A stretch of 28,999 nucleotides of DNA from Bacillota bacterium (GTDB taxonomy: Bacteria > Bacillota > Clostridia > Lachnospirales > Lachnospiraceae): positions 1 to 28,999 of the forward strand of contig JAEYPA010000177.1 in NCBI GenBank assembly GCA_023411225.1. The letters run 5' to 3'. The position numbers and the translations under genes are program-made. Position 1 is the stretch's first letter. Each line of letters opens with the position of its first letter. Below the pieces are notes generated by a model. It was not told the origin of the DNA. It did not search any database and saw nothing but the letters and a program-made list of their open reading frames with translations. Shown here piece after piece: positions 22,896 to 28,999 of the stretch.

Positions 22896-24092
22896 ATGGA
22901 TAAAGCAAAAACGATTGATATTATTAAAAAGTATACAATGATTATTGTATTATTATTAGTAATTGCTCTCTTTTCTTGGGTAACAGAGGGAAAAATGCTG
23001 TCTCCAATGAATGTAGCTAGTTTGATTTCTCAGAATGCTTATGTGTTTATCCTTGCAACTGGTATGTTGCTTTGTATCTTAACAGGTGGTAATATCGATC
23101 TTAGTGTTGGATCTGTAGTATGTTTCGTAGGTGCAGTAGGTGCTGAACTTATGATAAATAAAGGTTTTAACATGTATGTTACAATTATAGTAATGGTAAT
23201 CATTGGTACAGCAGTAGGAGCTTTCCAGGGCTTCTGGATTGCATTTGTAAGAATACCTCCATTTATTACAACGTTAGCAGGAATGCTTATTTTTAGAGGT
23301 TTAAGTAATGTTGTATTAAATGGTATGACTGTTTCAATAAAAGATGCAACTTCATTTGTAAAAATCTTCGGTGGTGGTGCTGACTGTTATATTCCAGACT
23401 TTTTCCATATAGATAATATAAATCTTAATATTACATGTCTGGTTTTAGGTGTTCTCGTTATTATAGGATATGTATTCCTTCAGATTAGAAGCAGAAGAGA
23501 AAGAATACGTAAGGGATATGGAGTAGATAAATTCCTTCCTTTCGTAATAAGATTAGTTATTATTTCAGCAGTTATCATTGCTGTTACTTATCGCTTGGCT
23601 GAATTTAAAGGTATTCCATCTGTATTAATATGGGTATTTATCGTTGTTTTAGTATATAACTATATTACTTCTAATACTACTTTTGGTAGATACTTCTATG
23701 CAGTTGGTGGTAATGAGAAAGCTACTAAGTTATCCGGTATTAATACAAATAAAGTATATTTCAGTGCGTATTTAAACATGGGATTCCTGTCAGCACTTGC
23801 AGCTATGCTTACGATTGCACGTATGACTTCTGCTCAGCCAACATATGGTCAGAACTATGAGATGGATGCCATTGGCTCCTGTTTCATCGGTGGTGCATCT
23901 GCTTATGGTGGAGTTGGTACTGTTCCTGGAGTAATTCTTGGAGCCGTTCTTATGGGTGTTCTTAATATCGGTATGTCATTAACAGGTATTGATCAGAACT
24001 TACAAAAGGTTGTTAAAGGTGGAGTTTTATTAGCAGCTGTAATCTTCGATGTTGTTTCCAAACGTGGTGGAAAATTCATCGTTAGAAATTAA
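22896..24092 (+). CDS. mmsB: Multiple-monosaccharide ABC importer, permease
   Basis: A 398-residue membrane permease (BPD_transp_2 family) with about ten hydrophobic helices. Visible family blocks are ILTGGNIDLSVGSVVCFVG (about 61-79), PPFITTLAGMLIFRGLSN, FGRYFYAVGGNEKATKLSGI (the coupling region that contacts the ATPase) and the C-terminal IGSCFIGGASAYGGVGTVPG. An extra soluble loop with RSRRERIRKGYGVDKFLP (about 195-215) is characteristic of MmsB-type permeases compared with shorter RbsC. It follows mmsA by 12 bases with AAAGGAG before the ATG, so the two are co-translated. Confidence 0.94.
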   Translation: MDKAKTIDIIKKYTMIIVLLLVIALFSWVTEGKMLSPMNVASLISQNAYVFILATGMLLCILTGGNIDLSVGSVVCFVGAVGAELMINKGFNMYVTIIVMVIIGTAVGAFQGFWIAFVRIPPFITTLAGMLIFRGLSNVVLNGMTVSIKDATSFVKIFGGGADCYIPDFFHIDNINLNITCLVLGVLVIIGYVFLQIRSRRERIRKGYGVDKFLPFVIRLVIISAVIIAVTYRLAEFKGIPSVLIWVFIVVLVYNYITSNTTFGRYFYAVGGNEKATKLSGINTNKVYFSAYLNMGFLSALAAMLTIARMTSAQPTYGQNYEMDAIGSCFIGGASAYGGVGTVPGVILGAVLMGVLNIGMSLTGIDQNLQKVVKGGVLLAAVIFDVVSKRGGKFIVRN

Positions 24093-24129
24093 TTTTACAA
24101 TAAAATATCGAAATACAGATACATACAAC

Positions 24130-24178
24130 GGGGACTAAGGATGCAGCAAGTTGCAAACATTAGTCCCCATTCTTTTCT
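24130..24178 (+). terminator. Terminator of the transporter operon
   Basis: A stem of at least 9 bp (GGGGACTAA with TTAGTCCCC), extended inside by GCA/TGC pairs, is followed by a T-rich tract (ATTCTTTTCTT). The chemoreceptor start lies only about 20 bases later, so some read-through into that gene is plausible. Confidence 0.88.
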
Positions 24179-24198
24179 TAGAAATAAGGAGGATTTTT

Positions 24199-25992
24199 AT
24201 GAAGAGAAGCCATAAAGATTCAACATTATCAATCAATAAAAAGGATAGTATATCTAAAAAACTATTTTCGCTTATTATTTTGTTGGCAGTATCTGCTATT
24301 ATATGTATGGGTTTTCTTACCTATACATTAATCACTATCGTTAATACAAGTGATGAAATTGTAAGTAATCAAGTTGTAATGAGTGAGAAAATATCTATTA
24401 TATCTAGTACCTATAGCAGAATTAATAGCCAGGTTTTAACACATGTATTAAACAGTAACAAAGAGGAAATGGAAGTAATTAAACAAAGTATTATAGGAGA
24501 TTTTGAAACATTAAATGGTAATGTGTTAGAATTTGAAAATTATTTATATGATTCAGAATTTAAAAGTTATTTGGATGAAAAAGATGACAAGAGAAAAGAT
24601 GATTTAAATGGTTTTAAAGGTGAGTTTGAAAAATATCGTAAGACAGTTGAAAGTGTATTACAGTCTAGTGTTAACAATAAAATGCAGGCAGAAGTATCTG
24701 TTACCACAAATCTACCTATGTTTAATAGCATGATTGAGGGGTATCTTACCTCAATTTTAAATACTACCAAAAGGGATATGGCATTAGGACAGGATAAAAT
24801 GAATAGTAGTGCTAGTAGAATTCCAGTTGTCATTACTATAGCAATATCTTTATTGTTATTTGTTTCAGTAGTAACAATTCTCTTTATTCGTAAGCTTATA
24901 ATTAGTCCAATTAAACATCTTACAAATCAGGTTGATGGAATTGTAAAAGGAATTAAGAGCAATTCGGGTGATCTTTCAAAGCGTGTTCAAATTCAGTCTA
25001 AGGATGAAATAGGGAGACTTGCAGATGCAATTAATGATTTCATAGATCAATTGCAACAGATTATTGGTGCCCTAATGTCAAGTTGTATGAATTTGACCAA
25101 ACAACAGGAAGCTGTTGCCAACAGTGTGGGAGTTGCTAATAACGGGGCAAAAGAAACCTCATTAACTCTGGAAGAAATGGCAGCTAGTATGCAAGAGGTG
25201 GCAGCTACAGTTTCCGGTGTTGCTAATGATACAAATTTAGTTGAAGAGGAAGTTCTAAAGATGTCTAAGGCAACTATTCATGGTAGTGATTATGCAGGGG
25301 AGATAAAAAAAGAAGCAGAGTCAGTGGAGAAACAAGCTTGCGATAGCAGAGAATACGCGGTAAATATGATATATAACATAGATAAGATGCTGAAGACAAG
25401 TGTGGAGAAGAGCCGTGAGATTGAAAATATAACAAAACTTACAAGTGAAATTCTTGAAATATCAGATCAAACTAATTTGCTTTCATTGAATGCTTCCATA
25501 GAAGCAGCAAGAGCAGGCGAGGCAGGAAAAGGCTTTGCCGTTGTTGCTGATGAAATACGTAACTTGGCAGATAGCACCAAAGAATCCGCTCATAGAATCT
25601 ATTCAATTATTGAAAATGTTATTAGTAGTGTGGAAGATTTGGCCAGCAACTCCAGTAATTTACTAGAGTTCGTTAATTCTAGAGTAAAAGACGATTATAC
25701 CACTATGGAAGAGACAGGTAAGAATTATTATAGGGCAGCTGAAACTATGGATCGTATTATGAAGGAATTAAATGCTTCCATGGCTGAGCTAATGGATACA
25801 ATCAAGCATGTTAGTTTAGCAAATCAGGAGATTAATGGTACAGTGGGTAAAAGTGCTCAAGAAATTTCAGATATAGTGGTAAGTAATAGTAATCTATTGG
25901 GAGAGATGGAAACTATTACTGATTCATTAACAAAGGTTGAGGAAGTAGTAAATCGACTTAATGAGTGTGTTCAGTGCTTTAAGTGTTATTAA
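24199..25992 (+). CDS. Methyl-accepting chemotaxis protein
   Basis: A 597-residue transmembrane chemoreceptor. TM1 (about 22-44), an extracellular helical sensor (about 45-207, four-helix-bundle type), TM2 (about 208-230), HAMP (about 231-290) and a long cytoplasmic coiled-coil signalling domain whose hairpin tip ISDQTNLLSLNASIEAARAG binds CheA and CheW. Start choice: an in-frame ATG at 24151 lies inside the upstream terminator, while ATG 24199 follows AAGGAGG. The C-terminus ends in CVQCFKCY, an unusual run of three cysteines. Placed just after the sugar importer, it may respond to a sugar-loaded binding protein (inference). Confidence 0.95.
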   Translation: MKRSHKDSTLSINKKDSISKKLFSLIILLAVSAIICMGFLTYTLITIVNTSDEIVSNQVVMSEKISIISSTYSRINSQVLTHVLNSNKEEMEVIKQSIIGDFETLNGNVLEFENYLYDSEFKSYLDEKDDKRKDDLNGFKGEFEKYRKTVESVLQSSVNNKMQAEVSVTTNLPMFNSMIEGYLTSILNTTKRDMALGQDKMNSSASRIPVVITIAISLLLFVSVVTILFIRKLIISPIKHLTNQVDGIVKGIKSNSGDLSKRVQIQSKDEIGRLADAINDFIDQLQQIIGALMSSCMNLTKQQEAVANSVGVANNGAKETSLTLEEMAASMQEVAATVSGVANDTNLVEEEVLKMSKATIHGSDYAGEIKKEAESVEKQACDSREYAVNMIYNIDKMLKTSVEKSREIENITKLTSEILEISDQTNLLSLNASIEAARAGEAGKGFAVVADEIRNLADSTKESAHRIYSIIENVISSVEDLASNSSNLLEFVNSRVKDDYTTMEETGKNYYRAAETMDRIMKELNASMAELMDTIKHVSLANQEINGTVGKSAQEISDIVVSNSNLLGEMETITDSLTKVEEVVNRLNECVQCFKCY

Positions 25993-26001
25993 AGAGATGC
26001 A

Positions 26002-26035
26002 ATAGGGATACTAATCATATGGTTAGTATCCCTAT
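26002..26035 (+). terminator. Hairpin after the chemoreceptor gene, probable terminator
   Basis: A perfect 13-bp stem (ATAGGGATACTAA with TTAGTATCCCTAT, 8-base loop) sits 10 bases after the stop codon. The following tract (GTTATACAATA) is only weakly T-rich, so termination may be incomplete. Confidence 0.65.
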
Positions 26036-26051
26036 GTTATACAATATAAAG

Positions 26052-26074
26052 TTTACATAAATATTATATGTAAA
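26052..26074. repeat. Palindrome upstream of the acetyltransferase
   Basis: TTTACATA (26052-26059) and TATGTAAA (26067-26074) form an 8-bp inverted repeat around a 7-base centre, the size of a dimeric repressor site. No regulator gene is adjacent. Confidence 0.45.
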
Positions 26075-26191
26075 TAAATTGTTTAATAAATGCAAGTGAT
26101 AGATTATTATTTACAAGGTTATTTAGCAAGAGTAGAATATAATTATGTATGTAGAAGATTGTTGCGGTGATGAATGATAGGAGATAGCATA

Positions 26192-26653
26192 ATGATAATT
26201 GAACGAGCAGAAATGAGTAATTTGGAAGAAATATTGGTGTTACAATACCTTGCTTATCAGAGTGAGGCAAAGCTGTTAAATAATCCCAATATACCGCCTT
26301 TACAACAAAAAATAGATCAAATCGTTGCAGAATATGAAAAAGGTATTATTCTAAAAGCAGTAGAGGAAAATGGTGCAATCATTGGATCCGTAAGGGCTTA
26401 CCTTGAAAATGATACGGTTCATATTGGTAAATTAATTGTCCATCCAACCTTTCAGGGGAAGGGAATTGGAACAAAGCTTCTTCATGCAATTGAGAATGAG
26501 TATGGGAATGTCAGATTTGAGCTATTTACAAGTAAAAAAAGTACAAGAAATATTAAATTGTATGAACGGGTAGGATATAAAGTATTTATGGAAGAACATA
26601 TTAAAGATGACTTAATATTTATTTTCTTATATAAAACCTTAAAAGAGATATAA
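26192..26653 (+). CDS. GNAT family N-acetyltransferase
   Basis: A 153-residue acetyltransferase. The N-terminal block IIERAEMSNLEEILVLQYLAY (split by its turn) is followed by the strand pair GIILKAVEENGAIIGSVRAY, motif A IGKLIVHPTFQGKGIGTKLL with the Q-x-x-G-x-G acetyl-CoA loop (QGKGIG), and the closing LYERVGYKVF. The substrate is unknown. Start choice: TAGGAG (26178-26183) is 8 bases before ATG 26192, better than the ATG at 26174. It is monocistronic, with about 110 bases to the next gene. Confidence 0.9.
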   Translation: MIIERAEMSNLEEILVLQYLAYQSEAKLLNNPNIPPLQQKIDQIVAEYEKGIILKAVEENGAIIGSVRAYLENDTVHIGKLIVHPTFQGKGIGTKLLHAIENEYGNVRFELFTSKKSTRNIKLYERVGYKVFMEEHIKDDLIFIFLYKTLKEI

Positions 26654-26766
26654 TGCAAGTTCTGCAATTATAATGGAAAATATTAATAGATAAAAAATAT
26701 TGCAAAATGATTACTATGCGTATAAACTTATAAGTTATATGAATACTTAGATAGAGGAAAAGAAAT

Positions 26767-27225
26767 ATGATTAGTAAATGCAAAGATTTTTATCAACAAT
26801 TTAGAGAAATAATTACCTACTTGTTCTTTGGGTTGACTACTACCATGATTAATTGGTGTGTGTATATCGTTCTTACTAAAACAGGATATTCCACGGTAGT
26901 AGCTAATTCCATTGGTTGGGCATGTGGAGTTGTTTATTCATTTATTACAAATAAATGGATTGTATTTGAAAGCAAATCTATGAAGCGTAGCATTGTGCTA
27001 AAGGAACAGATTAGATTTTTACTTGCTAGATTATTCTCAGGACTAGTGATAGAGATATATGGCCTAGAGTTTCTTATTTCTGTTGGGTTGAATCAGTCAT
27101 TCTTTGGAGTAAAAGGAGCCCTTGCCAAAATAGCAGTATGTATTATTTCAGGTGTATCCAATTATACGTTTAGTAAATTGGTTATATTTAAGAAGGACAA
27201 GAAGCATCCTATACAAGAATATTAA
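26767..27225 (+). CDS. GtrA family membrane protein
   Basis: A 152-residue membrane protein with four hydrophobic helices in the GtrA arrangement: ITYLFFGLTTTMINWCVYIVL, the conserved ANSIGWACGVVYSFITNKWIVF (NKxxVF motif), a third helix after RFLLARLFSGL and a last helix ending NYTFSKLVIFK. Members help flip or transfer lipid-linked sugars for cell-envelope glycosylation; no glycosyltransferase gene is adjacent, so the partner is unknown. Start ATG 26767 follows GAGGAAAAG. Confidence 0.92.
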   Translation: MISKCKDFYQQFREIITYLFFGLTTTMINWCVYIVLTKTGYSTVVANSIGWACGVVYSFITNKWIVFESKSMKRSIVLKEQIRFLLARLFSGLVIEIYGLEFLISVGLNQSFFGVKGALAKIAVCIISGVSNYTFSKLVIFKKDKKHPIQEY

Positions 27226-27579
27226 TTTGTACATTTAAGGAAGATGTCATTGGCCATTAAATATAACATTAGTGTTCTCCTGTATTCAAGATCCTTGATA
27301 AACATAGAAAAGTTTTGAAATTTAAGAGGCTGTTGCTCCGTAATAGTGATGTTAGTTATGGAGTAATGGCTTCTTTATTTTGGAAATATGAGCACTTTTA
27401 GTCGATGATTTATTAAAAATATTTAAAATAAATAGTGGAATTGTATTTGAATTCGTAGTAAAATTGTAATATGAATGTAATATAATCGTAATAATAACCT
27501 AGCAGAAGGGTACAAGGGACGTATAATAAGTAAGATTAGAAAAGAATGCTTAATTAACATGTAATAGTAGGAGGGAATA
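27226..27579. other. Intergenic region with a long RNA hairpin
   Basis: No gene. It contains the wobble-rich hairpin at 27324-27375, treated as the gtrA terminator. A TATAAT (27481-27486) may be the -10 box for the peptidase gene, but no good -35 box stands at the right distance. Confidence 0.6.
27324..27382 (+). terminator. 20-bp wobble-rich hairpin, probable terminator
   Basis: AAGAGGCTGTTGCTCCGTAA (27324-27343) pairs along its full length with 27356-27375, including five G-U pairs, around a 12-base loop, and is followed by TATTTT. Because the G-U pairs work only in plus-strand RNA, the structure belongs to a plus-strand transcript. Confidence 0.75.
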
Positions 27580-28437
27580 ATGAAGAGGAGTAAACGGTCA
27601 TTTGTTATTATTTTGTTAGCTTTTGTATTATTTTTTACTACCAGTATAAATACTCCTGTAGTAGAGGCAGCTACTTTCAATGATATTAATAAATCTTCTG
27701 TATTTTTAAAACAGAAAACAAATTATACATGCACATTAGTTTCAAATGCTATGCTTGTTCGAAGAACCTTACTGGCTGCGAAGAAATCCTCCTGGTCATC
27801 TGTTACAGAGTCTAGTATGAGAAAGAAAGTCTGGGGAAGATCCGGGATAGCTACTAATTTTACATATGCTAGTGTTAAAGTACGGCATAAGACTATTAAT
27901 TCGAATAGGAAAAAAGAATATATTGCACTACTGAAAAAATATCCACAAGGTGTAGTTGCCTATAATAATGGAAAACGAGGGCAATATCATGCAATTTTAC
28001 TAACAGATTATGATGCAAAATCAGATACTTTTTATTGTGCAGATCCTGCTCCTGGAACGCCTAAAGGACGTATTCCATTGTCTAGGTCTTCTATAAAAGG
28101 ATCTAGTCAGAGCAATAAAATAAATAATTTGAGTCGATGCTGGTATGTGGCATCTGTAACACCTACGTTAGATAAAAATATAAAGGATAAGGTATCTGCT
28201 ACAAAGATACGGCTTAATGTTAGCAATATGACTTTAAAAAAGGGTAAATCCTATCAGTTAAAAGCTACTTTGGGTCCAACTAAGTCGACAGACAAAGTTG
28301 TATATACATCATCAAATTCAAAAGTGGCAACAGTGAATTCAAAGGGAAAGATTACTGCTCGGAAGAAGGGGAAAGTAGTAATTACAGCAAAGATATCATG
28401 TGGAAAGAAAGCTAGTTGCACAATAATAGTAAAATAA
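27580..28437 (+). CDS. Secreted C39-like cysteine peptidase with Ig-like (BIG2) domain
   Basis: A 285-residue exported protein. The signal peptide (about 1-30) ends near VVEAA. The papain-like C39 domain (about 36-185) has candidate catalytic C51 (NYTCTLVSNAM), H137 (GQYHAILLTD) and D155 (FYCADPAPG). A lysine-rich BIG2 domain (about 203-285) carries the classic ATKIRLN, LKKGKSYQLKATLGP and YTSSNSKVATVNSKGKITA features (each read separately) and should bind the cell wall or a surface. The very basic C-terminus also fits wall association. The substrate is unknown; no bacteriocin or ABC exporter genes are nearby, so leader-peptide cleavage is unlikely. Strong AGGAGGG before ATG 27580. Confidence 0.86.
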   Translation: MKRSKRSFVIILLAFVLFFTTSINTPVVEAATFNDINKSSVFLKQKTNYTCTLVSNAMLVRRTLLAAKKSSWSSVTESSMRKKVWGRSGIATNFTYASVKVRHKTINSNRKKEYIALLKKYPQGVVAYNNGKRGQYHAILLTDYDAKSDTFYCADPAPGTPKGRIPLSRSSIKGSSQSNKINNLSRCWYVASVTPTLDKNIKDKVSATKIRLNVSNMTLKKGKSYQLKATLGPTKSTDKVVYTSSNSKVATVNSKGKITARKKGKVVITAKISCGKKASCTIIVK

Positions 28438-28491
28438 TTAGTGTATAAGAGCTTAAATTGGGTATGAAGTTTATTTTGTAATGATAATTAA

Positions 28492-28553
28492 AGGCTTCCA
28501 TTTGGTAAGAATCAGATATGAATTCTTATTAGAAGGGAGCCTATTATTAGGCT
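28492..28553 (+). other. Overlapping alternative hairpins before the zinc-ribbon gene
   Basis: A 21-bp hairpin (28492-28512 with 28522-28542; four G-U pairs, one mismatch, 9-base loop) shares its last bases with a second hairpin, AGCCTA (28538-28543) with TAGGCT (28548-28553). The two cannot form together. It could be the terminator of the peptidase gene or an attenuator for the next gene. The following tract is A-rich, not T-rich. Confidence 0.5.
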
Positions 28554-28619
28554 CTAAAAAGAAATAATTACAACAGTTACGTGTTATAGAATATAGAGTT
28601 GCAATTGGGGGAGAAAATT

Positions 28620-28973
28620 ATGAGTAATAAATGTATGTATTGTAACAAAAAAATAGATTCATTAGATCAATATTGTTCTAATGAATGTAAAGAGAAAGGT
28701 GAAAGATTTTTAGCATATTGCAATAAATGGAAAGTGGTTTTTTATATGATGATAGCTGTATCAATAGTTCTGTTGTTAATACCTGCTTTTAGTAATAGAA
28801 ATGACAATCTTGTTGTTATTGGCATGGTTGGATTAGGAGTTACCTGCTTTATATTTCCTTTTTCAACTCCGCAAGGGGTTTCGATGTATGGAATGCGAAA
28901 ATCTAAACTTGTTGTAAGAGTATTAGCAATTATTTCAATTCTTCTGGGAGCCTATATTTATACAATATTATAA
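28620..28973 (+). CDS. Zinc-ribbon membrane protein, unknown function
   Basis: A 117-residue protein with an N-terminal zinc-ribbon knuckle pair, C5-x2-C8 (CMYC) and C19-x3-C23 (CSNEC), followed by three hydrophobic helices (about 40-60, 65-82, 97-115). Similar small proteins are common in clostridia and often annotated as DUF2116-type zinc-ribbon proteins; their role is unknown. Start choice: ATG 28620 follows GGGGGAG by 6 bases, while an in-frame TTG at 28599 has no ribosome binding site. The gene is complete and ends 26 bases before the window end. Confidence 0.8.
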   Translation: MSNKCMYCNKKIDSLDQYCSNECKEKGERFLAYCNKWKVVFYMMIAVSIVLLLIPAFSNRNDNLVVIGMVGLGVTCFIFPFSTPQGVSMYGMRKSKLVVRVLAIISILLGAYIYTIL

Positions 28974-28999
28974 GTTTGGTGGAATTGTATTGAATGTAG

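Overview
The window looks like chromosome from a low-GC, Gram-positive anaerobe of the class Clostridia, probably Lachnospiraceae (Lachnoclostridium/Clostridium phytofermentans-like). The basis is AT-rich DNA with strong AGGAGG-type ribosome binding sites, the rpmA-obg-yhbY-nadD-yqeK-rsfS housekeeping order, a divergent lexA/LysM SOS pair, and a YesM/YesN-controlled monosaccharide ABC transporter. This placement rests on gene content alone, not on a database search. I see no rRNA, tRNA, insertion sequence, prophage or CRISPR array.

Layout. Positions 1-4499 hold the end of rpmA, the Obg GTPase operon and a Crp/Fnr-type regulator. Positions 4589-5870 hold a hemerythrin-like protein behind a perfect Crp/Fnr-like palindrome, then a small kinase-fold protein. 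On the minus strand, 5869-7263 is an FAD-dependent dehydrogenase. Between it and lexA is a complete cyclic-di-GMP-I riboswitch with its own near-consensus promoter and a strong terminator about 170 bases later, but no convincing gene in between. Positions 7956-9164 are the SOS divergon: lexA on minus, a YneA-like LysM membrane protein on plus, and four LexA boxes. Positions 9165-13465 are small accessory genes: two acetyltransferases (one fused to a YoaP-type thioredoxin-like domain), a MATE exporter, a two-helix membrane protein, a lipoprotein and a decayed reading frame. Positions 13489-14556 encode a stand-alone tyrosine recombinase.

Positions 14716-24092 form a sugar sensing and uptake block. 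A membrane-anchored periplasmic-binding-fold sensor, a YesM/LytS-type histidine kinase, a YesN-type response regulator and a XylF-like lipoprotein are translationally coupled in one operon. Next comes a second transcription unit for a ChvE-type binding lipoprotein, a two-domain ATPase (MmsA) and a permease (MmsB). A methyl-accepting chemotaxis protein follows. The order resembles the XylFII-LytS-YesN/XylFGH three-component xylose system known from clostridia, with an extra binding protein. The inference is that the anchored sensor reports extracellular sugar to the kinase, the regulator activates the transporter, and the chemoreceptor may read the same binding proteins.

Positions 26192-28973 carry an acetyltransferase, a GtrA-type membrane protein, a secreted C39-like cysteine peptidase with a bacterial Ig-like domain, and a zinc-ribbon membrane protein. 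They are separated by long RNA hairpins. The most promising unexplained element is the gene-less c-di-GMP riboswitch transcript at 7418-7761, whose read-through would run antisense into lexA.
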